Part shown: one piece after another, positions 37,294 to 45,088 of the stretch
Numbering within the stretch: the first letter of the stretch is position 1
Layout of the letters: each line of letters starts with the position of its first letter
Assembly (NCBI RefSeq): GCF_008932245.1
Contig: NZ_CP034909.1
Coordinates: 2,741,001 to 2,805,000, forward strand
DNA length: 64,000 nucleotides
Direction of reading: 5' to 3'
DNA from: Sinorhizobium alkalisoli
GTDB lineage: Bacteria > Pseudomonadota > Alphaproteobacteria > Rhizobiales > Rhizobiaceae
Translations under genes and position numbers: made by a program
Notes under the pieces: generated by a model
What the model was told of the DNA's origin: nothing
The model's database searches: none
Seen by the model: the letters and a program-made list of their open reading frames with translations, nothing else

Positions 37294-38070
37294 TCATCGG
37301 CCACGCAACGTTTCCAGGGCCTGCGCATGAACTTCGCTGCTGCCGGCGGCAATGATCTCGCCACCCCATTCCGCCGGACCGCCCTGCCAATCGGTGATGA
37401 TGCCGCCCGCCTGCTCGATCAGCGGGATGAGCCCGCCGACGTCATAGGGCTTTAGACCGCATTCGATGACGAGGTCGACATGACCGGCAGCCAGGAGCGC
37501 GAAGGCGTAGCAATCGCAGCCATAGCGGAACAGCCGGACTTTCGACTGAAGCGCCTCGAAGCGCTCCTTGATCTTGCCCGCATAAAGATGCGGCGAGGTG
37601 GTGAAGAGAACAGCATCCGACAGTCCGCCGCAGTCGCGTGTCCGCAGCACCTTCTCGCCATCCGGGCCGCGATAGACCGATCTCTCGCCATCGGCGAAAT
37701 AGCGCTCGCCGGTGAAAGGCTGGTCCATCAGTCCCATTATCGCCTCGCCGTTGCGATAGAGTCCGATCAGCGTGCCCCATACCGGCAGGCCGGAGATGAA
37801 GGCGCGCGTCCCGTCGATCGGATCGATAACCCAGACATGCTCTCGATCGAGGCCGACATTGCCGTGCTCCTCGCCGAGGATACCGTGCTCGGGATAAGCG
37901 CTTTCGATCAGCGCCCGGATCGCCGCCTCGGCCGACTGATCGGCCTCCGTGACAGGATCGAAGCCGCCTTCGAGCTTGTTGGTCACACATGCGCCGGTCC
38001 GGAAGCGCGGGATGGTTTCCGCCTTGGCGGCGTCGGCGAGGCGATCGAAGAAGGAGCGGTCGGGCAGCAT
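37294..38070 (-). CDS. hisN: Inositol-monophosphatase-family phosphatase, probable histidinol-phosphatase
   Basis: A 258-residue Mg2+-dependent phosphatase. Metal-site motifs are GILGEEHG (Glu), WVIDPIDGTRAFISGLPVWG (Asp-Pro-Ile-Asp-Gly-Thr) and ECGLKPYDVGGLIPLIEQAGG (Asp near the C-terminus). This inositol monophosphatase family includes HisN, which removes phosphate from histidinol phosphate; I recall the rhizobial homologue having that role, but no his genes are adjacent here. ATG 38070 fits the family N-terminus and has AGAGAG upstream; the open frame extends to 38232 without a better start. Alternative: inositol or nucleotide phosphatase. Confidence 0.82.
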   Translation of the reverse strand: MLPDRSFFDRLADAAKAETIPRFRTGACVTNKLEGGFDPVTEADQSAEAAIRALIESAYPEHGILGEEHGNVGLDREHVWVIDPIDGTRAFISGLPVWGTLIGLYRNGEAIMGLMDQPFTGERYFADGERSVYRGPDGEKVLRTRDCGGLSDAVLFTTSPHLYAGKIKERFEALQSKVRLFRYGCDCYAFALLAAGHVDLVIECGLKPYDVGGLIPLIEQAGGIITDWQGGPAEWGGEIIAAGSSEVHAQALETLRGR

Positions 38071-38216
38071 TTGACTCTCTTGGCGGGCGTGGGAAATCCT
38101 TGAATAGACGAATTCCACCGAAAGGCAATGTTCGCCCTCGCGGCACACGGCCCCAAGCAAGTTCGGCAAGATCACGAATGTTTTTTGCTGCACCGCAAAA
38201 GTTACCGACTGGAAAA

Positions 38217-38245
38217 CTTGACAATTGTGCAATGCAATATTAGCA
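38217..38245 (+). promoter_or_regulatory. Sigma-70-type promoter of the 38250 small RNA candidate
   Basis: CTTGACA at 38217-38223 matches the rhizobial -35 consensus. About 17 bases on, TATTAGCAT (38238-38246) offers a weaker -10. The local DNA is AT-rich compared with neighbouring genes. Confidence 0.6.
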
Positions 38246-38249
38246 TCCT

Positions 38250-38330
38250 CGTGCAGTCACTCGTGGCTGTAATACCCTCCTTGGGTGTTTCCTCCCTAGA
38301 CTTGACCGCGCCGCTGGCGCGGTTCTTTTT
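38250..38330 (+). ncRNA. Candidate anti-Shine-Dalgarno small RNA (cuckoo/alpha-r14-like)
   Basis: Seen directly: hairpin 1, CAGTCA (38254-38259) with TGGCTG (38264-38269), loop CTCG; hairpin 2, AATACCC (38271-38277) with GGGTGTT (38283-38289), loop TCCTT; an unpaired TTCCTCCCT (38289-38297); hairpin 3, ACCGCGCC / GGCGCGGT (38305-38323) followed by TCTTTTT. A promoter lies just upstream. Both flanking genes are on the minus strand, so this plus-strand terminator needs its own transcript. Loop and linker carry two anti-Shine-Dalgarno motifs, as in the 'cuckoo' RNAs that include rhizobial alpha-r14 members. Membership is inference; existence of a short transcript is well supported. Confidence 0.75.
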
Positions 38331-38360
38331 GTGCGGCGAAGATTGAGGAACGCGCGGCCG

Positions 38361-39260
38361 CTACTCGGCCGCCAGCGGCAGATCGGCGGCAAAATCCTCG
38401 ACATGTCGGGCAAGCGCTCCGATGAAGGTGGCGAGATCGGTCGCCAAAGCAGAAAATCCTGGCTTTTTGATCAGCGTCGCCTCGTCGATATAGAGGCTGC
38501 GATTGATCTCGATCTGCAGCGCATGCAGGCCTCGCGTCGGGCGGCCATAATGCTCGGTGATGAAACCGCCGGCATAGGGCTTGTTGCGGGTCACCGCATA
38601 GCCAAGCTGTTCCAGGAGTTCCACCGCCATGCGCGACAATTCCGCCGCGGCGCTCGTTCCGTAACGGTCGCCGATGATGAAATCCGGGCGCTGACCGCTC
38701 GCTGAAAGATGCACATTGCCGGGCATCGAATGGCAATCGATGAGGATCGCCATCCCGAACTGCACATGCGTGCGGGCGATCAGCTTCCGGAGCGTCGCGT
38801 GGTAGGGTTTGTAAATCGACTCCACGCGCGTGAGCGCCTCCTCGACCGGAAAACGGCCACGATAGATCTCCATATTCTCGGCGACCACGCGTGGAATCGT
38901 GCCGAGCCCGCCGGCAACGCGCATCGAACTAATATTCGCATGCGGCGGCAGGGTGCCATCGAACATGCGGGGGTCGAGTTCGTAGGGCTCGCGATTGACG
39001 TCGAGGAAGGCCCGCGGGAAATGCGCCCTCAGGAGCGGCGCCCCCAGGAAGGTGGCGCTTTGGAAGAGTTCGTCGACGAAATGGTCTTCCGAACGGCGGA
39101 TCGAATGGGCATCGAGGCGCGATTGATCGAGAAAGGACTGGGGATAGAGGCGGCCGCTATGGGGAGAGTTGAACACAAAGGGAATCCGCTGTGTCGCGGG
39201 TTCAAGGATTTCGAACATTTCCCACTCGCCCACTTCCCCCATCGGAACCCTTTTTACCAT
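38361..39260 (-). CDS. N-formylglutamate amidohydrolase family protein (second copy)
   Basis: About 299 residues of the HutG-like family (PF05013). Motifs: IPFVFNSPHSGRLYPQSFL (metal His), RSEDHFVDELF, DVNREPYELDPRMFDG, ILIDCHSMPGNVH (probable second metal site), IIGDRYGTSA, GGFITEHYGRP and LQIEINRSLYID. It keeps more of the classical signature than the 892-1710 paralogue. Starts at 39356, 39260 and 39242 are all in frame; 39260 is a compromise, and 39242 has AAGGG upstream. It is divergent from cpdR and has no histidine-utilisation neighbours. Confidence 0.87.
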   Translation of the reverse strand: MVKRVPMGEVGEWEMFEILEPATQRIPFVFNSPHSGRLYPQSFLDQSRLDAHSIRRSEDHFVDELFQSATFLGAPLLRAHFPRAFLDVNREPYELDPRMFDGTLPPHANISSMRVAGGLGTIPRVVAENMEIYRGRFPVEEALTRVESIYKPYHATLRKLIARTHVQFGMAILIDCHSMPGNVHLSASGQRPDFIIGDRYGTSAAAELSRMAVELLEQLGYAVTRNKPYAGGFITEHYGRPTRGLHALQIEINRSLYIDEATLIKKPGFSALATDLATFIGALARHVEDFAADLPLAAE

Positions 39261-39433
39261 GTCGGGATCTTGCTTCTTCGACCATGTTGCCAGTTGGCCG
39301 CCTCTGTGTCCATATGGCCGCTTCCCGGATTCGGGGGGTTGACCCATCCCATTCACCGGATATTTACGCGGCTGCGGTTAGCTGGACTGCCGCCATTCAC
39401 AAGCATTGAAAAGAAGTAGCCACGGCCGAAATC

Positions 39434-39796
39434 ATGACTGCGAAAATCCTCCTTGCCGAAGACGACAACGACATGCGCCGCTTCCTCGTGAAGGCGCTGG
39501 AAAAGGCGGGCTACAAGGTCCAGTCCTACGACAATGGCGCCAGCGCCTACGACCGGCTTCGCGAAGAACCTTTTTCGCTGCTCCTGACCGACATCGTCAT
39601 GCCCGAGATGGACGGCATCGAACTTGCCCGCCGCGCCACCGAGCTCGATCCGGACCTGAAGGTCATGTTCATCACCGGCTTTGCCGCTGTAGCGCTGAAC
39701 CCCGATTCGAAGGCACCGAAGGACGCCAAGGTGCTTTCCAAGCCCTTCCACCTGCGCGATCTCGTCGACGAGGTCAACAAGATGCTGGCGGCATGA
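39434..39796 (+). CDS. cpdR: CpdR-type single-domain response regulator
   Basis: A 120-residue stand-alone receiver. Acidic pair Glu9-Asp10-Asp11, phospho-acceptor Asp53 in LLLTDIVMPEMDGIE, Thr in MFITGFAAVAL, Lys in LSKPFHLRDLVDEV. The whole sequence is typical of CpdR, which in Caulobacter and Sinorhizobium, when unphosphorylated, primes ClpXP to degrade cell-cycle regulators at the pole; phosphate comes from the CckA-ChpT relay. The tail ends NKMLAA, close to the usual C-terminus. The stop is immediately followed by an R1 repeat. Confidence 0.93.
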   Translation: MTAKILLAEDDNDMRRFLVKALEKAGYKVQSYDNGASAYDRLREEPFSLLLTDIVMPEMDGIELARRATELDPDLKVMFITGFAAVALNPDSKAPKDAKVLSKPFHLRDLVDEVNKMLAA

Positions 39797-39899
39797 TCTA
39801 CAACGCTGCGCGTCTTATCGGACGCGCAAAGGCGCTGTAGCACTTTGAATTCCTGCATGTCTCCTTTAATCGAGGTCGATTAAAGGAGACATGCAGCAG
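39797..39899. repeat. Mosaic palindromic repeat, family R1 (modules A+B)
   Basis: Module A: CTACAACGCTGCGCGTCTTA, GACGCGCAAAGGCGCTGTAG. Module B has 17-base arms, CTGCATGTCTCCTTTAA and its reverse complement TTAAAGGAGACATGCAG, around TCGAGGTCGA. It abuts the cpdR stop and may act as its transcript end. Confidence 0.85.
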
Positions 39900-40202
39900 T
39901 TGTAAAGGAGCGGCGGGCACCCGCCGCATGACCGCACGTTTGACGGAGCCGCCGCAGATTTTCCCACAGGAGCCGATCCAATTGGCTTCCGGGGCCGTGG
40001 CAGACGAGTGCGCGCGCAACGCTCTTTCCATTCAAGGGCTTAGCCTTACCGACGGCTGCGTTGATTCTTGAAGCGACGCGAGCAAAAGGCAATAATCGCT
40101 CCGGCATCGCCTGCAAAATCTCGGTCGGAATTTCTGTCAAAAAACCTTCGAAAAGCCTATTGACGCCGGTGCGGGTTTTGTGGTCTATGCGCCGCATCGG
40201 AT
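39900..40202. other. Spacer between repeat and tRNA-Val, with tRNA promoter
   Basis: No supported gene; a minus-strand frame (39880-40197) ends inside the repeat and has no family features. A promoter for the tRNA is visible: TTGACG at 40160-40165, 18-base spacer, TCTATG at 40184-40189. Confidence 0.5.
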
Positions 40203-40277
<75 letters not shown>

Positions 40278-40365
40278 TTCCGATCCCCTCATGTGATGCA
40301 GCAGTAAGACGACGCTTTTTTCGGCGGCGTCATGCCGTTGTCACGTTTGAGCGCTAAGAGATAAT

Positions 40366-40442
40366 CACCCCGCCATTTGACCACGGATGTACTGGCACTG
40401 GCGAAGGTCACGAGGAAGGTCGGGTTTGCCCCGGCCTTTTTT
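40366..40442 (+). ncRNA. Possible short transcript downstream of tRNA-Val
   Basis: A promoter-like TTGTCA (40338-40343), 16 bases, GATAAT (40360-40365) is followed about 75 bases later by a terminator: AAGGTCGGG (40416-40424) with CCCGGCCTT (40430-40438) and a T-run. There is no open frame of note. The interior folds poorly by eye. The terminator could instead serve the tRNA transcript. Confidence 0.35.
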
Positions 40443-40475
40443 GTTTGCGCTGTCGATGCAAGCCTTTGACCGGCC

Positions 40476-40643
40476 CTAAAAACCGACGATGTCGCCGACC
40501 CAATATTCAAGTTGATACCGAATGAAGTTGGTCTGCTCCCTCGCTTCGCGCCATACCGCGCGGCTATGCCGTCCCTCGGATACGATCCAATCGACCGTCA
40601 TCAGGCTGCCCGACACAACAATGAAGAGTAGCAGACTGCGCAT
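40476..40643 (-). CDS. Small hypothetical membrane or exported protein, 55 residues
   Basis: The frame reads MRSLLLFIVVSGSLMTVDWIV, then a polar, Arg/Glu-rich part, and ends YQLEYWVGDIVGF. An N-terminal hydrophobic segment of about 20 residues is followed by a soluble tail, which looks like a real small protein rather than chance. The ribosome-binding site is weak. I do not recognise a family. The terminator at 40416-40442 on the opposite strand lies just past its stop. Confidence 0.5.
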   Translation of the reverse strand: MRSLLLFIVVSGSLMTVDWIVSEGRHSRAVWREAREQTNFIRYQLEYWVGDIVGF

Positions 40644-40694
40644 GACGACATCTTGCCGATGAATTCTTTAGAAACCACTAACATTGCACCTCCC

Positions 40695-40807
40695 GCGCAT
40701 CGGCCCGAAAATCGGACCCGATTCTCGGAAACCGCGATGCGCGGAACAAGCGGTTACAGCGACCTCTGCGCTTCAGAAAGCTTCTGAAAAGACGCGCGGC
40801 GCTGTAG
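40695..40807. repeat. Intergenic repeat, family R3
   Basis: GCATCGGCCCGAAAATCGG and CCGATTCTCGG form a hairpin; GCGGTTACAGCGACC and GACGCGCGGCGCTGTAG follow, with an internal CTTCAGAAAGCTTCTGAAAAG hairpin region. Same design as 13937-14041. It ends seven bases before the redoxin stop. Confidence 0.75.
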
Positions 40808-40813
40808 CGGCCC

Positions 40814-41494
40814 TCAATGCGCCACCTGCGCTGCCGCCGACATCACCTCCTCGGGCGACGGGGTTCGAAACATGTTCCTGCCCTCCGACGCCGCCTCGGT
40901 GAAACACCAGCGCACGACGCCATCGCGGTCGAGCAGGAACTCGCCGACGAGCTGCCCGGATGCGGCCGCGTCCATGCGGTTGTCGTCCTCCGTCATCTCG
41001 TAGCCATCCAATCGCTGGAGATAGCCGGAGGCTGCAGCAGGGTTCATCGGCTCCGGCAGTTCGCCGGGTATCTCCACCCGCATCGACATTACGGTCGGCA
41101 TGCTGACCTTGTAGGGCCAGTCGTCCTCGTCTTCGGTGAACTCAGGATTGGCCAGGCCGAAGGCTCGGTGTGAAACACGCTCGGGATCCGCCGCGGCAAG
41201 CAGACCGGGCAAAGGATGGTAACGGAAGTAGAGGCGCGCCCGCTCGATCGGGGTGTTCACCACGGTCAGGCTCTCGACGCCCTTTTCGTTCAGGGCAGCC
41301 TTGAGCTGCGCCATTGTCGCGATCTGACGGCGGCAGAAGGGGCAGTGCAGGCCCCTGAACAGCCCCACCAGGACAGGCTTGCGCCCGCGAAAATCGTCGA
41401 TGGCGATCTTGCCTTCATGGGTGATCGCGTCTAGCACGACGTTGGGTGCCCGATCGCCCGGCTGCAACGGTTCGAAACGGCGATATTCCTCCAT
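40814..41494 (-). CDS. Peroxiredoxin-like (AhpC/TSA family) protein
   Basis: A 226-residue cytosolic thioredoxin-fold protein. The redox motif is CPFC in GLFRGLHCPFCRRQIATM; the preceding GDRAPNVVLDAITHEGKIAIDDFRGRKPVLV is the usual redoxin opening. In classical peroxiredoxins the site is P-x-x-x-T-x-x-C; here it is a CxxC, so a disulfide reductase or detoxification role is also possible. RBS AGGAG lies upstream of ATG 41494. It is 86 bp downstream of the cyclase/ATPase gene on the same strand and may be co-transcribed. Confidence 0.8.
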   Translation of the reverse strand: MEEYRRFEPLQPGDRAPNVVLDAITHEGKIAIDDFRGRKPVLVGLFRGLHCPFCRRQIATMAQLKAALNEKGVESLTVVNTPIERARLYFRYHPLPGLLAAADPERVSHRAFGLANPEFTEDEDDWPYKVSMPTVMSMRVEIPGELPEPMNPAAASGYLQRLDGYEMTEDDNRMDAAASGQLVGEFLLDRDGVVRWCFTEAASEGRNMFRTPSPEEVMSAAAQVAH

Positions 41495-41580
41495 GGCTTT
41501 CTCCTCCGGTAACGCTCACGCCGCTTCGGCCCGGAAGCCAAAAGCCCGCATGCGGGCGGCTGCGTCCCAAATCAGGCTGC

Positions 41581-44500
41581 TCAGTCGAGAAACGGCAACA
41601 CCACCAAGGCTTCCGGGTCGAGATAATGTTGCTCGCAGACACCGCGAGCCAAAACGAAGTAGCGCTCCGCCTCGGCAAGCTGGCCCTCATTAAGGCAGAG
41701 CGTCGCCATGCCATCATAGCACGGAAACAGCAGCTGTGCCTCGCCCGTTTCGCCGGCAAGGTCGAGTGCCTCGCGGTACAAAGCGCGGGCGTCCTCCGGC
41801 CGCCCATGGCACTGGTAGATCTGGCCGAGCACGAGCAGGGACACCGGCAGATGCTCGCGCTGATCGAGTGCCCGGTCGATATCAATCGCCCTCTGCGCCG
41901 CCGGAACGCCTTCCCTCCCGCAGCGGTCGGTGAAGGTGCAACAGGCAACCGCGAGATTGGCAAGCAGGCGCGCCTGGAATCCGAGGTCGCCGGTGCGACG
42001 CGCTATGCCGAGGCCGCGCCGGCAGATATCCACGGCCAGCTTCGGATCGACGATCGTGTAGAGCACGGCGAGGTTCGTATAGCCGCGGCAGGCGGCATGC
42101 ATCAATTCCGCCCGATCGGCCACCGCCACGCTCCTTTCCACCGCATCGATCGCCTCGCGCAGGCTGCCCCGCCGCGCCAGCGCAACACCCTTGGTGTTCA
42201 GCGCCTCGGCGGTAACCAGCGCAGCCTCGCGCCGCGCCTCCTCCGCGGCATCGGGCGCAAGCGCCGCGACTTTTTCCAAGGCCTCGTCTGCCCACCGGGC
42301 GGCTGCGGGATAGTCACCCATGCGGAAGGCGAGGTGACCACGTTCCTGCAGGAGCGATGCGCTCTCCAAAGGCGCGTCCGTGCTCTCCAGCAAAGCAGCG
42401 GCCCGGGCGAAACTCGCCTGCGCCCGGTCGCGCTTGCCCGCCTCCCAATGATGATGGCCGAGCTTGCGCAGAATTCGGGCGGAGGCAACCGTGTCCCCCG
42501 AGAGCTGATGGCTATCGAGCAGCGCATGATAGTGCTCCTCCGCCTCGGCTCGTCTGCCGGCAGGTCCGAGCAGATCGGCGAGGCGCTCGCGGGCGATGAA
42601 CCATTCGGGCTCCTCCTGGCCGAGAGTGGCGAGTGCCGTCATCGCCTGTCTGTAGAAGCGGATGGCGTCCTCGTTGGCATAGAGCCGGCGTGCGCGGTCT
42701 CCCGCTGCCAAAAGATAACGGGAACCCTTCGCCCGCTCGGCCGATTGGCCGTAGTGATGCCCGAGAAACGCCAAATCCTCGAAACGCTCGGGATTTCCGC
42801 CAAAACGGCGTTCCAGGGCCGCCGCGACAGCCGCATGGATCTCCATCCGCCGCTTTACCAGGAGATTGTTGTAGACCACCTCGTGGAGCAGCGACTGCAC
42901 GAAGCGATAGGCTTGCGCCCCTGCGCCGGCATCTTCCTCCACGATTTCCGCTTCGCAGAGTAATTCCAGGCCGGATTCGACTTCGCCGGGATTTGGCATG
43001 ATCGCGGCGAGAAGAGCAGCGTCGAAACGCGGGCCGATGACGGCGGCGTAGTGGACGAGGCTGCGCATCTCCTTTGAAAGGCGATCGATACGTGCAAGCA
43101 GCATCGCCTCGATGCCGACAGGAATCTCTACGCTTGCATCCGCATCGACCGCGTGCCAGCGCGATCCGTCGCGCCGCAGCGTTTCGAGCTCGATCAGGCC
43201 GCGAACGATCTCCTCCACGAAGAGCGGATTGCCGCCGGCGCGCGCCAGGACCCGCGTGCGCAGGTCTAGCGGGAGCGCGCCTTCACCGAAGAGTGCGCGG
43301 AGGAGACCCTGACCGGCGGCCGCGGAGAGCGGAGCCAGGCGAAGCGTGGTAACGCTGGTGCGACCCGGCGCCAGTCGCTCCGCCCCGGCATCCGGCCGCT
43401 GCGTGGTGATCACCATCAGCGGGCGGCGATCCAATCGGTCGAGCACGAAGCGCAGCGCCTCCAGCGAGGCCTCGTCGGCCCAGTGCAAATCCTCTATGAC
43501 GAGGAGAAGCGGCGCCCGATCGAGCCGACGCTCGAAGAGAGTACGGATGACCGAGAAGAGCTGGCGGCGAACCTGTTCGGGGGCGACGTGCTCCAATGCG
43601 CCCGTCCGATCCCCCATTCCGAGGATGTGGAAGAGGAGCGGCATCAATTCATCGGCCTCGGCGGCTGTAAAGCCGATCTCGGTCATGCCCGACGCCAGGC
43701 CCTCCCGAACTCTTTCCTCCGAGTCGACGCTCGACAGGCCGTAGGCGCTGCGAAGCACGCTGGCGATCGTGCCGTAGGACGGCTCTCCAAGCGGCGAGCA
43801 GGCGGCGCGCCGGATGGCGACATGGGCGAAGCGCCGATCGCGGCCGGTGTCTGCGAGGAATTCTCCGACGAGACGCGACTTGCCGATGCCGGCTTCGCCG
43901 GTCAGCCGCACCAATTGCGCCGCACCGGCGCAGGCCACGGCCAGGCAATCCCGCAGGCGACCGATTTCGGTGTCCCGGCCGATCAGCGGCGCATTTAGGC
44001 CGAGCGCTTCAAGGCCCCTTGCCGGACGGGGCACCTCCAGCGCGCCCAGCACGCGGTGAACCTGCAGGCTGCCGGTCTTGCCACGCAGGCCAACAGCCCC
44101 AAGCGTCTCGTACGCGAAAGCGTGCCTGGTGAGCTTGTGCGTCATCGGTCCTGCAAGAATTTCGTCGGGCCGGGCGGTCGCCTGCAGGCGCTGAGCAATG
44201 TTGACCGTATCGCCGGTGACGGAATAGGACTTGGAATCTCCCGCGCCGAACCCCCCCGCGACGACCGGTCCGGTATTCACACCGACATGAAGGCTCAAGG
44301 GCAGGCCGATCTCCTTGCGCCAGCGCTCGCTCACCCGTGCTGCCCGGCCCACCATCTCGAGTGCCGCGCGAAGCGCCCGTTCCGGATCGTCCTCATGCGC
44401 AACCGGTGCCCCGAAAAGGGCAAGCATCGCATCGCCGATAAACTTGTCGACAAAGCCGCCGAAGGCTTCGACGGCTTCCGTCATTTCCTCGAACAGCTCG

Positions 44501-44832
44501 TTTTGAAGGGTCTGCAGGATTTCGGGATCGATCCGTTCGCTGAGGCTCGTAAACCCGCAGAGATCGGCAAAGACGACCGTGATGGTGCGCCGGTCGGCAC
44601 CCGCCTCCCGGCTTGACGATGATGATCGCGACGCAGGCGCCGCTGCGGCACCGGATGAGGAACGCCGCGGGGCTGGCGAGGTGCCGACCTTCGTGCCGCA
44701 TCGGGGGCAGAAGGCGAAGTGCGGCGGACATGCATGGCCGCAATCGGGACACAGCGTCTGCTGCTTCGCCCCGCATCTCGGGCAGTAGGCGAAGCCGCTC
44801 TCGATCTCAGTGCCGCATTCGTGGCAGTTCAT
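41581..44832 (-). CDS. Zinc-ribbon / class III cyclase / AAA ATPase / TPR regulator
   Basis: A 1083-residue soluble protein. Residues 1-50: two zinc ribbons (Cys 3, 6, 17, 20 and 28, 31, 42, 45). Residues about 80-265: class III nucleotide cyclase, with metal-binding Asp90 in VVFADLCGFTSLSER and Asp134 in FIGDAMLALFGAP, and VNTGPVVAGGFG, SVTGDTVNIAQRLQ. Residues about 285-560: AAA/STAND-type ATPase, Walker A TGEAGIGKS, Walker B LLLVIEDLHWAD. The rest is helical TPR-like repeats. It probably makes cyclic AMP or GMP under control of the ATPase. Such proteins are common in rhizobia, with mostly unknown signals. Confidence 0.9.
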   Translation of the reverse strand: MNCHECGTEIESGFAYCPRCGAKQQTLCPDCGHACPPHFAFCPRCGTKVGTSPAPRRSSSGAAAAPASRSSSSSREAGADRRTITVVFADLCGFTSLSERIDPEILQTLQNELFEEMTEAVEAFGGFVDKFIGDAMLALFGAPVAHEDDPERALRAALEMVGRAARVSERWRKEIGLPLSLHVGVNTGPVVAGGFGAGDSKSYSVTGDTVNIAQRLQATARPDEILAGPMTHKLTRHAFAYETLGAVGLRGKTGSLQVHRVLGALEVPRPARGLEALGLNAPLIGRDTEIGRLRDCLAVACAGAAQLVRLTGEAGIGKSRLVGEFLADTGRDRRFAHVAIRRAACSPLGEPSYGTIASVLRSAYGLSSVDSEERVREGLASGMTEIGFTAAEADELMPLLFHILGMGDRTGALEHVAPEQVRRQLFSVIRTLFERRLDRAPLLLVIEDLHWADEASLEALRFVLDRLDRRPLMVITTQRPDAGAERLAPGRTSVTTLRLAPLSAAAGQGLLRALFGEGALPLDLRTRVLARAGGNPLFVEEIVRGLIELETLRRDGSRWHAVDADASVEIPVGIEAMLLARIDRLSKEMRSLVHYAAVIGPRFDAALLAAIMPNPGEVESGLELLCEAEIVEEDAGAGAQAYRFVQSLLHEVVYNNLLVKRRMEIHAAVAAALERRFGGNPERFEDLAFLGHHYGQSAERAKGSRYLLAAGDRARRLYANEDAIRFYRQAMTALATLGQEEPEWFIARERLADLLGPAGRRAEAEEHYHALLDSHQLSGDTVASARILRKLGHHHWEAGKRDRAQASFARAAALLESTDAPLESASLLQERGHLAFRMGDYPAAARWADEALEKVAALAPDAAEEARREAALVTAEALNTKGVALARRGSLREAIDAVERSVAVADRAELMHAACRGYTNLAVLYTIVDPKLAVDICRRGLGIARRTGDLGFQARLLANLAVACCTFTDRCGREGVPAAQRAIDIDRALDQREHLPVSLLVLGQIYQCHGRPEDARALYREALDLAGETGEAQLLFPCYDGMATLCLNEGQLAEAERYFVLARGVCEQHYLDPEALVVLPFLD

Positions 44833-45088
44833 CTCGGACGAACCTCACAAGCCCGCTGCCGCCGGAAGGCTCCGGCGAGTACGCAAGAATGCCTGATGAC
44901 AATGGACCTCTCACTCCGCCTTGACAAGCAAGACGGGCCGCAGCCACCGTATTGATCCCGGCGAGAGGCGGAGAATATTCCGACGCAAAAGATGACGCGG
45001 GCGCAATTTTGCGCTAGTACGCCATGCATCGGCGCTCCAGCATCGCCATATTCCGCGTATCGCCATCCGACCGTGAAGGAAGACGTTC

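Noticed and set aside
39880..40197. A 105-codon minus-strand frame before the tRNA
   Set aside because: Its end lies inside an R1 repeat and it covers the tRNA promoter; no family match.
41446..42963. A 505-codon plus-strand frame
   Set aside because: Antisense to the redoxin and cyclase genes, whose motifs are clear.
41581..44832. The cyclase gene as a mobile or defence (STAND) system
   Set aside because: No mobile genes, no unusual base use, and no nuclease or effector domain; it looks like a resident regulator.
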